Shown here piece after piece: positions 1-10,924 of a stretch of 64,000 nucleotides of DNA. A model generated the notes under the pieces. The model ran no database searches. It was not told where the DNA came from and saw only the letters and a program-made list of their open reading frames with translations. Position numbers and translations under genes: made by a program. The stretch lies in contig CAJHNH020000700.1 of assembly GCA_905116865.2 (NCBI GenBank), forward strand, positions 132,501 through 196,500, read 5' to 3'. The stretch's first letter is position 1; every line of letters begins with the position of its first letter. The stretch comes from Candidula unifasciata. Lineage: Eukaryota; Mollusca; Gastropoda; Stylommatophora; Geomitridae.

Positions 1-785
1 AATTTAGCCGACTGAATGACTTGCTGTCTAATTGATGGACGGATTGATTGATGACTGGTTGACCAATTCATTGACTTGTTATTGTGTGATAAGTTATCTA
101 ATCCAGTGTCTGACTCAGAGATTGATGATGACTGATTGCACTTATTGATTGACTGACTGACTGAATAATTAATTGATTGACTGAATGATCTACGGCTGAC
201 CAATTGATAGACTGACTGACAGGATAATTAACTGACTTATTAAATCATTTACTGACTGGCTGACTAATTGATTGACTCACTGACAAGATAACTAACTGAT
301 TGTTTGAATCATTGACTGACTGGATGACTAACTGACAGACTGACCGAAAAGATAACTAAGTGATTAACTAAATCATTGACTTACTTACTAATTGATTGAC
401 TGACAAGATAACTGACTGATTGAATCATTGAATGACTGGCTGATTAAATCAGCGGTGGACAGATTAATTGGCTGAACGATTGAATAATTTATTAGTATAG
501 CTAATTGATTGAAAGACCGATCAACTGACTGATTCTTTGACTTCTTTGTGAAAAAATTATCGATTGTTTGACTAGCGGACTAATTAATGTACTAATTGGT
601 TGACTGAATGATTGGCTGACTTACTTATTGACTGATTTATGGATTCGACTAACTGGGTCAGTAATTAATGGACTGGTTGGTTGACTTTTGAATGAATGAC
701 TGATTGATTGACTGACTGATTTATTGTCGGATAGGCCGGCTGATTGATTACCTTACTGAGTTATTAACTTACTAACAGAACAAAA
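1..785. repeat. Degenerate TGAY tetranucleotide array (left block)
   Basis: Nearly the whole stretch consists of GACT and GATT tetramers in irregular order, with runs such as TGATTGACTGACTGA. No convincing coding frame is seen. The same material resumes at about 1376, so the intervening RNase H relic probably landed inside one array. Confidence 0.85.
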
Positions 786-1375
786 GCGAGTAGGCCTCGT
801 TTAGGGCAACAAAGCCTGCCATATGATATCCCAACGTCTAGTTTGAGAAAGGATGTGGAGGCAGTCAATTTTATCGTCGGCTGGCTTGATAATCAGCTGT
901 ACCCACATGATGTAATTGTAACTGACTCGCAGAGCATGTTGAGAAAGGCGGAGACAGCAGGCTCTGTGCAGAGTGGCAAGCATCGCTTTACAGGTCCCGG
1001 GTAGTTAGCATCATTGTGATATTTTGTGCAGGTGATACCAGTATGTTGACAAATGAGCAGCAGACAGACTGGTGGTGATAAACTGGCACCTCGCGTCGTG
1101 GGGAAATAATGTATGGCTAGCTAGATTTTGTTCGGACCCTTTGGGAGCCAGTGAACAATGCGGAGGGACAAATAGATTGTTACGGTTCTGGGGAGACTGG
1201 CACTGCAAGGAGTTACTAAGGGATTTTACAGACGCTCAATACCAAAGGTCAAAGCGAGCGTATCTGTAATCAGACATGTACTGTTGCCATTAGAATTTGA
1301 ACTCTTTGTTTGCTGCTGAAGATGGAGACGGAGCGCTTATGGGAGTGTCCCGAGTTCTGTGATGTCAGTTCTTTA
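786..1375 (+). pseudogene. Retrotransposon RNase H domain relic
   Basis: From about 810 one plus-strand frame reads SSLRKDVEAVNFIVGWLDNQ and then VTDSQSMLRKAETAG. The TDSQS core preceded by an aliphatic strand is typical of RNase H domains of non-LTR elements. Near 1325-1365 a frame reads METERLWECPEFCDVSS, the Cys/His-type tail that often ends these proteins (compare 21735-22030 and 13760-14050). Frameshifts and stops make it a dead fragment. Confidence 0.6.
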
Positions 1376-2290
1376 TTTAACATTCAGACATTTTTTTCCT
1401 TCAATTTATCAGTGGTTCGTTGACTTTACTGACTGACGAGCTGGTTTATTCTTACTGACTGGCTGGCTGACTGATTGAGTAATTAAGTGATTGGCTGACT
1501 GCCTGAATGACTGACTGGTTTGGTTGAATGATTTACTTGTTGGTTGATTGAAAATGGAGTGATTGGTTAGTGGATGATTCAACTGATTGAATATTAGATT
1601 CAATGATTGATTACCATATTTAATAAATGACTGGTTGGTTGCCTCGCAGTTGGACTGATTGACAGACTGGTTTATTGACTGGTTGACTGGTTGGTTTATT
1701 TCTTGATTGTCTGACTGTTTGATTGACTGAATAATTGATTGATTTTCTAAAAGAATGACTGATTAACATGGTGGTTGATTGACTGATTTACTTACTATCT
1801 GGTTGATTGTCTGAATAGTTGATCGACTTATTCGTTTGTTAATTGACTAATTGATCGATTCACTGACTGATTGACTTAATGAATGGTTGGTCGACTTGAA
1901 TGACTGATTGTTTGGCTGGCTGTGTTTTTAAAGATAGCCTGGCTACTTAGTTGTCTGATTGATTAGCTGGTCAATTATTTTATTGGGTGATTGTCTGACA
2001 GACTGGCTAGTTTATTGACTGATGAAATACTGGTTTATTGATTGATTGACAGGCTGGTTGATAGAATCAATGACTACTTAATTGGTTGATTGACTATTTA
2101 TTTACTGACTGATCGACTATCTGATTGACTGATTGATTATTTTAATAATTGACTAGACGTTTCTCTGATTGAAAGGTTGATTTGCTAGCTGATTGACTGA
2201 TTAGTTGGAGGCTTTCTTGATTGATTTACTGACTGGATGATTGCTTCATTGACTGTATAATTGAATGATCGATTTGTTGACTTATTAAAA
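1376..2290. repeat. Degenerate TGAY tetranucleotide array (right block)
   Basis: Continuation of the GACT/GATT-rich DNA seen at the window start, with more interruptions. No gene is supported here. Confidence 0.8.
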
Positions 2291-2925
2291 ACAAAACAAA
2301 AGCAATAAGAGATTTAAAAAAAAAAAAAAAAGATCATGACACCAGTTTAACACCAATCCTTCTTTTATAGTGGCACTTAACAGCGGTTGGCACGTTTTGT
2401 TATATTTCGCAGCGAAGATGTGATATCTGCGCTTTTTAGGCCAACATTTACGATTTCATCACGTAACACAACCCTTGACCAATTACGGTAGTGGAGGTGT
2501 ATCAATGGAAGCACTAGCACATAAAACTTGCTATCTTTCTCAGTCTTCTGCTTTTGAACAAGTGTGTGAAAACTTAGTCCTGTATATTTCTTGATGCTGA
2601 TATTTTAGGTTCTTCTCCGCCCTCCTCTTCTTCGACTCCATAACCACCACCACAACCACCACCACCACCACAAACACTAGTATTCCTTGAAGTACAGCAT
2701 TTACATTCGAAACATGTCTCAAAATGTGCTTGCATCGTTTAACAACTGCCAAGAGAAGCTCTTGATGTCCTGCATTTTTATTCTGACATGTTTGTTAGTT
2801 TAACATTCTAAAGAAGTAATTAGTAAAATTCGTCTATAACCTTTTTTATATATATATATATATTTCCATAGCTCAACTCTCTCATCCGTATACGAAAATA
2901 GACAATACTAGTGATTTGTATTTAT
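2291..2925. other. Non-coding stretch with poly-A, short dispersed repeat, CCA and TA runs
   Basis: A poly-A run lies near 2317-2331. About 2375-2445 is an inverted copy of the short dispersed family J described at 46945. A CCA-rich run lies at 2640-2672 and a TA run at 2850-2868. No gene is seen. Confidence 0.5.
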
Positions 2926-3115
2926 TGACTTTACTGCCACAGCGAGCCACACTAAAACGTTACAACGGGTATAGAGCGAGTGGAAGACCTCGGAAAATAT
3001 GGAATTATGGCATTAAGAACAGTCTTACAGAAATGAACATCAGTCTTAATAGTGCTCTTGACAGAGCTCATCAACGAACATTACATCCCCCCCCCCCCCC
3101 CTCCGACACTTCGAT
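2926..3115 (+). mobile_element. LINE 3' end fragment
   Basis: The frame reads LPQRATLKRYNGYRASGRPR followed by KIWNYGIKNSL, the basic C-terminal region of a LINE reverse transcriptase (GRPRK...W..GI). A close copy lies at 9715-9895. Both end at the same CTTCGATGAG/CTTCAATGAG region; this one has a poly-C run at 3088-3101. Confidence 0.6.
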
Positions 3116-3837
3116 GAGCTACAATGTGGAAGAGAAGAAAAAGAAGACCTTTACTGCGAGGCCCTTACGGCATGCTTGTTATGGGGCATTGAGTCTAGCC
3201 CTCTTTCCTAAATAGAGCCCCTGAACCCGTAGGAGAATGAACACCAGTAAAAATAAAGGATATAAGAAACCTCTTAACACAATTATGAATAATTACGAAG
3301 ATAAACAATAGAAAAGAAAATCAAAGAGAAGGCCAGATGACGCATGCGCAAAGCTGAAAGTTCATTACAATTACTGTTTCCGGTGGTTTAATGTGTAAGC
3401 AACCCCGAGTGCAGCCGTTGTTGCGTAACATTATTTATGTGCGTTATGGCTCGTTCTGTGGTCGATGAAGCGTGGCAGTCTTAATGATCAAAGACTGTTA
3501 TTGTGATTTTGGCTTTGAAATGTCACAGGCTGGTTAGTGTTGGTGTTTAAGAACCAGAGATTTGGTAGATTGGTAGCCTGGCCAGGATTTCATCGGCATC
3601 AAGGGCTAAAATATAACCTTAAGGTGGACAGGGACTTACCGGGATTTTTACATGGAATATTCTCCTCATCGTGATGTTAATCATGTGGACTGCAAACCTG
3701 GACGGGACATACAATAAAGGCAAACAAAATGTTACAGAGGGGTCAATATGAATAGAAAGAGGAAGATAATGCGGCAGAGGGCGAGAAGAAGAAGCAAAAG
3801 CATAAGCAAAACAGAAGCGAAAGCAAAACAAAGCAAA
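3116..3837. other. No feature recognised
   Basis: Mixed-composition DNA with no supported exon, RNA gene or repeat boundary. Confidence 0.5.
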
Positions 3838-4022
3838 AGCAGAAGCAGCAGCAGCAGCAGCAGCAGAAGAAGAAGAAGAAGAAGAAGAAGAAGAAGAAGA
3901 AGAAGAAGAAGAAGAAGAAGAAGAAGAAGAAGAAGAAGAAGGAGAAGAAGAAGAAGAAGAAAAAGCAGACGACGAAGAAGAAGAAGGAAAAAAAAGGAGG
4001 AGGAGGAGAATCAACATTATTA
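3838..4022. repeat. AGC/AGA trinucleotide microsatellite
   Basis: AGC units (3838-3866) run into a long AGA tract with few interruptions. The poly-Arg and poly-Ser frames here are translation artefacts. Confidence 0.95.
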
Positions 4023-4500
<478 letters not shown>

Positions 4501-4995
4501 GCTACATGTACGTTCTCAGCCTATCTTTTCCTTCTTGGAAACAAAATTATCAGCCCCTGCTCACACCAACAACCTTACGTGTCGCTAATGAAAACAAACA
4601 AAATGGCGCGGGGTTGTACTAAAAGCTGGGAGGCAAAGAAAACGAACCGGATATGGGTTTAACCGGAGGTTGTAAAGTAACTTATCAACGCTACGGTAAT
4701 AGGTTATTGATCCAGCCTTCCCCGGGCTGTGGATCAGGAAGTCTCAACTAGTACAGTGGGGACATTTCCAGATTCGGAGTATCCATCATGAAAGGAGAGT
4801 GCTTTCTGTACGCAGGAGCGATGGAACCTGCGGTCTGAGGCACCTCGAGCCTCCGGATTTGAAGGAAAAAAAGGGGGGGGGGGGGGAGGTGCAAATTGCA
4901 AAGGTGCTTAGTGTCCCAACCCCTAGTGTGTGTTTGTGTTTATGTGTGCGTATGTGTTCTTTAATGAAATGTATTTTGTACATTAGATAGCATTA
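4501..4995. other. No gene; short poly-G run
   Basis: Unassigned DNA with a G run at about 4872-4885 and a TG-rich patch at 4928-4960. No exon or element ends were recognised. Confidence 0.4.
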
Positions 4996-5640
4996 AACGT
5001 CTATGGTTAAGCGCAAACAAGAAAATCAAAATTAAAATTTTTAGAGCACGCATCTTCCTCTATAACAAAATACGGATGTGAGTCGGGGACTATCTCACAG
5101 TCCTTAAGGCAGAAAATATGGGTTTCTTATAGTTGAACTGCTATATAAGTAATCTCAGAATACTATGGACAAATTAATCAATCCATCCTAACCGTGCCCA
5201 AAGGCACATAGGGCAGAGAAAAAAACGATACTCAGTTCGATCGTGAGCCGTCCTTTCTATCTCCAATTTTTTCCTTCGCGTAGCTTTCAGTGTATTTATG
5301 TTTGTCATTGTTTCTGTAGCGGTTCTGTTTACAGTTTGGGGGTTGCTGGCCCCATGTCCAATCCCTCTTAGCCGCCTCTTACGACATGTTAAGAGGAAGC
5401 AGTGGTGTTATTTTCCTAACGACGCCAGGCACCACACAGTGAGCCAAAGACAATGAGGAAAAATAATACTAACATTCTTAAAGATCTGAGCATCAACGAA
5501 GATGGACTAACGAACAGCATCTTGTCTTGGAACCTGATATATTTCAGTCTTAACGATCGCCACGGCGGTTGGGACAAAATAATAGCAGACGGCATGGTAC
5601 CAGGAAAGAAGGACAGGGGCCGACCAACACCAAGATGGGC
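4996..5640 (+). mobile_element. LINE 3' fragment (family E), interrupted
   Basis: The sequence matches other family E tails at 34160-34660, 25321-25640 and 37560-38010. Shared landmarks are TTTAGAGCACGCATCTTCC, GGACTATCTC, AACAGCATCTTGTCT and GGCATGGTACCAGGAA. In protein terms it is the C-terminal region of a LINE reverse transcriptase (MVPGKKDRGRP at 5593-5625). It is split by an unrelated insert at about 5166-5444. Confidence 0.6.
5166..5444. mobile_element. SINE-like insertion inside LINE family E
   Basis: Family E copies elsewhere run directly from ATGGACAAAG into the following LINE sequence. Here about 280 bp intervene, beginning near ATTAATCAATCCATCCTAAC and ending near CACCACACAGTGAGCC. 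No tRNA box pair was confirmed, so the class is unknown. Confidence 0.4.
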
Positions 5641-5820
5641 ACACAGACATACACAGACATACACAGATATATACACACAGAGACGCGCATATACACAGGC
5701 ATTCACGCAGACACACATGCACACACAGGCACATACAAAGACACACACACAAACACAATAAAGACACACACACAAACACAACAAAGACACACACATACAA
5801 ACACACAGCCACAAACAGGA
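5641..5820. repeat. CA-rich degenerate microsatellite
   Basis: Irregular ACACAGACAYACACA units directly follow the LINE tail. The many short open frames here are artefacts. Confidence 0.9.
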
Positions 5821-6099
5821 TAGAAGAAAGAGAAGAAGTAGGGTAGTTTGGGAGACGGAGAGGGCGCCGATGGAGGACACAGGGAGAAGGAGGTTTAAGG
5901 GAGAGGGAGAAACTGATTTTTCTATGGTCATCACAGAGATCTCAAATGCCTTTCTTAATCAGATGATCAAAGAACATTGTTTGACTCTTCCTTGCAGCTG
6001 CGTGTAATGTTTTTTTATCACCGTCTTTAAGGCAGTTATTATTCTCTTTGACTGTCTAAGGTAAACATATGGGGGTGACTGCAGTCAAGCTAATACAAG
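5821..6099. other. No feature recognised
   Basis: Purine-rich at first (5821-5915), then ordinary sequence with no supported feature. Confidence 0.4.
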
Positions 6100-7192
6100 G
6101 AATTCCCGAGAAATATGACTAAAAAGCTTAACAAAATGGGGAAGCAGAAAAACGGGCACAAAACAACACAACGTTACGTTTCGACCGGGCGGCATTTTTC
6201 AAACATTAGTGAACTCATTCATTCATTCAGTAGCATGTCCCTCGCGGAACCTCGCTGCCATAACAACCCTCCGGAAAACCTTCCTATCATGAGCAAGATG
6301 TCCTGCGTCTGATACACCCATCTGGAGATCATCTGCCACATCCTGCACCCATCTTCTCCTTGGCCTTCCTCTTCCTCTCTTCCCAGGCATGTACCCCTCC
6401 ATTATTGTTCTCTCTAGACTTCCATGACGTTTCAAGTGACCAAAATATTTCAATTTCTTTGTTTTATTGTCTTTACTAGCCAACCCTCTCAATATTCAGC
6501 TCTTGAAGTATGGATGCATTTGTTCTTTTCTTTACCCAAGATATTCTTAGAACCTGTCTGTAACATTTGTATTCAAATGCATTTATGCGCTGTTCCGCTT
6601 GTTTAGTAAGTGTCCAGGTCTCACAGGCGTATGTTGCAATGGAAAAGATGCATGCTCTTAAAAATCTGACCTTTGTATTTCTATCTGTACAATTCCATAA
6701 TTTATTCAGTTGTTTTAGTCTTTGAAGAGCAATTGATAGTCGCCGTTTAATTTCTTTCATTGTGTCACCATTGTTGGTAACCAGTGACCCAAGATATTCG
6801 AATCTTTCCTCATTAACATATATTTCCTTCTCCATGGCAGTTTTGTTTGTATGCATTATCTTTGTTATTAGTGAACTACACAAACGTAACAACGAGGAGA
6901 TGAGAGTACGTAGATCTCTAAGGGGTGACGTGAGCAACGTTTAAAAAACATGTGGTGTGGAATAAATGAATTAAAATAAAACAAACGATAGCTAAAAATA
7001 TAGTCACAAAAAATAATAAACAGTAGTATTGTTAATATATAATATAACACTGAAAATAAAAGAAATACAAATTTTAATTATATATAAATAATACTGACTG
7101 ATAAGAAATAGAATAAAGTAATAATATGAAATAAAATAAAAGAGAAGAAAATAAAATAATTAACATTTAAAATGTCATAAGAGTAGAACTAT
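6100..7192 (-). mobile_element. Penelope-like element 3' region, interrupted by a LINE
   Basis: This AT-rich region lies downstream of the minus-strand GIY-YIG ORF. With the LINE at 6216-6866 removed, the minus strand has TTACGTTT (6889-6882), CTAATG, GTCGAAAC (6185-6178) and AAACGTAA (6181-6174). The outer blocks are perfectly complementary, an arrangement resembling a decayed hammerhead ribozyme. Hammerhead motifs are known from Penelope-like elements. Assignment to the same element as the ORF is inference. Confidence 0.45.
6205..6877 (-). mobile_element. 5'-truncated LINE with 11-bp target-site duplication
   Basis: ATTAGTGAACT occurs at 6205-6215 and again at 6867-6877, directly flanking the element. 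On the minus strand the body encodes the end of a reverse transcriptase: FEYLGSLVTNNGDTMKEIKR, then ATYACETWTLTKQ, then KKLKYFGHLKRHGSLERTIM and PGKRGRGRPRRRWVQDVADD. The two frames are joined by a frameshift near 6485. The 3' end carries a short GAAT repeat (6216-6230), as expected for a microsatellite-tailed LINE. Confidence 0.85.
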
Positions 7193-7969
7193 TTAGATGA
7201 AGGTATGTTGGATATTGATACCAACTGGACTAAGAACGCCTAGGCTATGGATGAGGCGATTTTCTAAAGCGAGGCGCATAGTATGATCACCAGAGCAAGA
7301 TTTTAATGCTATGACAGATATATCATCGTTACCTCTGTGGTCAGAGCTATTAAAATGGAGAAGGATTGGTTTAAGTGTCTTTTTGTCAATATCGGAGAGG
7401 TGTTTCCGGAAACGATCAGCTAGCTTCCTGCCAATTTCCCCAATGTATGCCTTGCTGCATCGTTTGCAGACAATTGCATAAATTACGTTGCGGGATTCGC
7501 AAGTAAAAGGTTCCCTAATTTGGAAAGAACCATTAGGGAAACTGACCGAAGAAGTCTGGACAACGAAAGGACATGTCTTGCACGTGCTGCGTAAGCATTC
7601 AGTAGTCCCAAAAGGCAGTGCTGTGTGGATCGGTGGGAGTCGGCTTTGGACAAGTATGTCTTTAAGGTTGCGGTCTCGTCTATAAACTAATCTAAGTTTC
7701 TCACTAAAGATAATCTTGGTGTCCGGATCAGAGCGGAGGATGTCCAAATGACGAAAGAAAACTTTGGAAGCAACCACATTGTTAGGGTGAAAAGTTAAAA
7801 TCAATTTGGTTCCATCACTGGTGGAATTACGCTGGGTAGGGAACGCATCTCTCCTGGTGATTGCTAAAACTTTGTTTAGCGCCCTTTGTAAAATGTGTTC
7901 CGGATAGAAACGGGCACGAAGGAAATCAAGAATTTCAACGGATTTATAGATTTCTTCCGTAATTACCAA
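7193..7969 (-). CDS. Penelope-like retroelement C-terminal linker and GIY-YIG endonuclease, 5' truncated
   Basis: A 258-codon frame on the minus strand. The N-terminal half has the usual linker that follows the reverse transcriptase, including LILTFHPNN and YRRDRNLKDILVQSRLP. A Cys-rich stretch (CLRSTCKTCPF) precedes a GIY-YIG nuclease module with VIYAIVCKRCSKAYIGEIGR, LADRFRKHL and a late LALENRLIHSLG containing the conserved Glu. GIY-YIG enzymes nick target DNA during insertion of Penelope-like elements. The reverse-transcriptase fingers and palm are absent upstream of 7969, so the copy is 5' truncated and not self-sufficient. The first codon is GTG-like and not a convincing start; the frame simply opens there. 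The AT-rich 3' region follows at lower coordinates. Confidence 0.85.
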   Translation of the reverse strand: MVITEEIYKSVEILDFLRARFYPEHILQRALNKVLAITRRDAFPTQRNSTSDGTKLILTFHPNNVVASKVFFRHLDILRSDPDTKIIFSEKLRLVYRRDRNLKDILVQSRLPPIHTALPFGTTECLRSTCKTCPFVVQTSSVSFPNGSFQIREPFTCESRNVIYAIVCKRCSKAYIGEIGRKLADRFRKHLSDIDKKTLKPILLHFNSSDHRGNDDISVIALKSCSGDHTMRLALENRLIHSLGVLSPVGINIQHTFI

Positions 7970-8177
7970 GATGTCGGCGAGTCTATAGCGGCAGGGGTGT
8001 TGTTACTTGTTCTGTGACAACTTGCCATCTGGACGGCTCCTTCATTACCCTTTACTTCTGCCGTTTTTGGGTGGTATCCCATATGATAGCGGAGCACACA
8101 ATACCTACCCCACAGTTCAAGCGTTGACCACCAAGGAGCTCAAAAAACAATTGCAGATCTAAACCAAACAACGCCGT
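7970..8177. other. No feature recognised between Penelope-like ORF and MITE
   Basis: No continuation of the reverse-transcriptase frame was found here. Confidence 0.4.
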
Positions 8178-8542
8178 GCCTTAAACCAGTGTTCCTCAAC
8201 ATTTTTACCCCTGCCATACAGTGGAAATGGTTTCACGGCCCATCTGATAGCTAACTAAACACAGAAACAAACACAAATGTAGACAGAAGTCAAATTGCTA
8301 AATCTGATGTCACAAAATTAACACTTTAATTTTCAAAAACACTTTTACTTTGACCCAAGCATCTTTTGATTCTTACACCTGAGCGGTAATCGGGGAAATC
8401 AAAGCTATCTTTTCTACATGACTGGGTCATGGCTTCTGGATACTAAAACAAACAAACAAACAACTACATGACTGGGCAGAAATTGTTAGCGGCCTATCTG
8501 GACTTTTCCGGGGCCAACAGGCTGAAGAACACTGCCTCAGAC
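8178..8542. mobile_element. Non-autonomous hAT-type MITE
   Basis: The element (8186-8534) begins CAGTGTTCCTCAAC and ends GGCTGAAGAACACTG, an imperfect terminal inverted repeat. Flanking 8-mers CCTTAAAC (8178-8185) and CCTCAGAC (8535-8542) agree at 6 of 8 positions, fitting the 8-bp duplication of hAT elements. There is no transposase. A relative occupies 52327-53653. Confidence 0.65.
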
Positions 8543-8657
8543 GATCTTCTGAGCGCAAAGCAAATCACTTGTGCATTTTCGCACAGACAGCAGACACATC
8601 CTCGAAAAACCATGCAAACAAAACCAAATGGTGGTTGTCACGCGAAATATCAGATCC

Positions 8658-8715
8658 GCTACATATATATATATATATAGATTATATATATATATATATA
8701 GAGATATATATATAG

Positions 8716-8767
<52 letters not shown>
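8658..8767. repeat. Compound TA / GATA / GA microsatellite
   Basis: TA repeats (8662-8722) run directly into a pure GA tract (8724-8766). Confidence 0.95.
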
Positions 8768-8768
<1 letters not shown>

Positions 8769-9590
8769 AAGTTTCAAACAAAGACCTAATTTCTCATCAT
8801 AATCAGAAAGCACAGCACGTTGGGGTATCAAAATAAAACAGAGTCTGATTTCCCCAAAAGATGTCTTCTTTATGAGCATATATTATCACCTGGTGTTTTT
8901 ATATGCGCGTTTATAATAATAAGACTTGTTTGGTATTATTACAAGCTTCGTGTTTATGATTTAGTGATGGAATTATAAACGATATTGCTAGATTTAGAGG
9001 GTGGGGTTACGTAGCGTCAATGGCTCACGGAGATACGGCAGCCGTGGAAATAGCCTTAATGCTTAGAGCGTGCATGAACTGGGTATTTCATTGCTGCGTG
9101 ATTGTAATTGTTGTTTCTTACTTTTCCTGTTTTTTCCTCCTCATCTCTTTCTTCGCCTAGAAGGAGAAGAAAAAAAAAAACTGCTACAACAACAAAAAAC
9201 CTTATCAACTAGAGCAGCTGATACAATAGCTATTACATCTGTTAATCTACAGTAACTAGTACTAGACTGCTGATTTTACTCCTGCTAATGCTACTGCTGC
9301 TGTTGCTGCTACTGCTACTACGCTACTACTAATACTGCTGCTGCGTTTACATATACTACTACTCCTCTTCTACTATTACTGCCGCTGCTGCTACTACTAC
9401 TAAAACTACTATATTATTAATACTGCCTGTGTTGCTGCCGTTATTGTGACTAAGAGAACTACTACTAAATTTGCCGCTTCTAGTACTATTGACTACGCTA
9501 TCAGTGCCAGACGTGGACACTTACATTCTCCAATGAACGTAAAATTGTGACAACAGAGATGAAATACCTTAGAACAGTTGCAGGATTTCA
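8768..9590. other. No gene; degenerate ACT/GCT triplet tract
   Basis: About 9245-9490 consists of irregular ACTACTGCTGCTACT-type triplets. The rest shows no supported feature. Confidence 0.5.
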
Positions 9591-9895
9591 ATGATAAACA
9601 GAATACAGAATCACGAAATCAGACGAATGCTAGGAATAAAGCCAGTCTTACAGGTCATCAAAGAACAACAAATGAAGTGGTTTGGACGCCTAACAAGAAT
9701 GCCCTGGTACTATCTACCACAACGAGCCACACTAAAACGTTACAACGGGTATAGAGAGAGCAGAAGACATCGGAAAATATTGTTTGATGGTATTAAGAAC
9801 AGCCTGACATAAATGAACATCAATCTTATTAGTGCTCTTGACGGAGCTCATCAACATCTTCCCCCGACACTTCAATGAGGTGCAAGGTGGAAGAG
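9591..9895 (+). mobile_element. LINE reverse-transcriptase C-terminal fragment
   Basis: The frame reads INRIQNHEIRRMLGIKPVLQ and QQMKWFGRLTRM, the classic C-terminal W-F-G-H/R region of LINE reverse transcriptases. Then comes LPQRATLKRYNGYRESRRH, shared with the copy at 2926. It runs directly into the AGA microsatellite at 9896. Confidence 0.75.
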
Positions 9896-9995
9896 TAGAA
9901 GAAGAAGAAGAAGAAGAAGAAGAAGAAGAAGAAGAAGAAGAAGAAGAAGAAGAAGAAGAAGAAGAAGAAGAAGAAGAAGAAGAAGAAGAAGAACT
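9896..9995. repeat. AGA microsatellite at a LINE 3' end
   Basis: A pure AGA tract begins within the GGTGGAAGAGTAGAAG end of the LINE fragment. It reads as poly-Glu on one strand and poly-Leu on the other, both artefacts. Confidence 0.95.
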
Positions 9996-10257
9996 ACTGA
10001 CAGTACATTTACCAACACCACTGTTGCTGCAACAGCAACTACTGAATTTGGTTTCCTCCTGCTACTATTTTCTAATACTAATCCAACTATTGCTACTACC
10101 ACTACTCTTACTACTGCCCCTGCTATTACTACGGTTACCATGTCTACCACACCACAAGCCAGATAAACAAGAAGAAGCTAGGGTTTCAAATAATACAGTT
10201 TGAAAAGACTTAAATTATGCTACAATAACCCCCTACCACACTTCCCCACAGTGAGAG
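9996..10257. other. Degenerate CTA/CTG triplet region
   Basis: Irregular CTACTA/CTGCAA triplets; no gene. Confidence 0.5.

Positions 10258-10305
<48 letters not shown>
10258..10305. repeat. GA microsatellite
   Basis: Nearly pure GA dinucleotides. Confidence 0.95.
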
Positions 10306-10309
<4 letters not shown>

Positions 10310-10424
10310 CATACTGAGAGTGTGTGAGGGTGTGTATAAGAGAACACCTCTGCCAAATTTATTTACCTACTCAGACGTTTAATAAAGTACCAAATTGTGC
10401 ACTCCCACTTCAACACCTCCCACC

Positions 10425-10845
10425 TTCGACCTACATGCGTCCACGCCGTCATATTGGGGCCACGACAACTCATTCTTTAAGGCGCTCACTCACAATAACC
10501 TCAGATATCGGTTGCTATTTTAATTACATCCATCCTATTCACAGACGACAACGACAGTTGAGAAGCCGATTGTTATATCTTCATACATCACGCAAAAATG
10601 TCACTGCCGGTCGGTCAGAAGCTAAATTAACTGAACGAATCCTGCTCAATAACCGGGGCGGTGCAAGTCCACATTGGCGCCACATTTTATATAAACGACC
10701 GGCCAACGACAATGGAGGCGCACCCAGTTTCGATTGACCCGCCATATCTTTGGCGTTGTGGAATATTCATGACTGTCTTTCGTGTGTTGATTCTGTAAAT
10801 AATAAACGTTTGTGATGTTTTGACCCGGTGAACTGATGCTAGAAT
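10425..10845 (+). other. Possible solo LTR or promoter-bearing repeat
   Basis: A TATA-like TTTATATAAACGA at about 10686 is followed by AATAATAAACG, a possible polyadenylation signal, at about 10799. The spacing would suit an LTR, but no terminal TG/CA pair or target duplication was identified, so this is only a suggestion. Confidence 0.25.
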
Positions 10846-10924
10846 AAACTATTGCTTAATTTGTGTCGTCATAATCGAATTGCAGAGGCTTTAGAGTCGT
10901 TTCCATAGTGACTAAGACGCTTGT

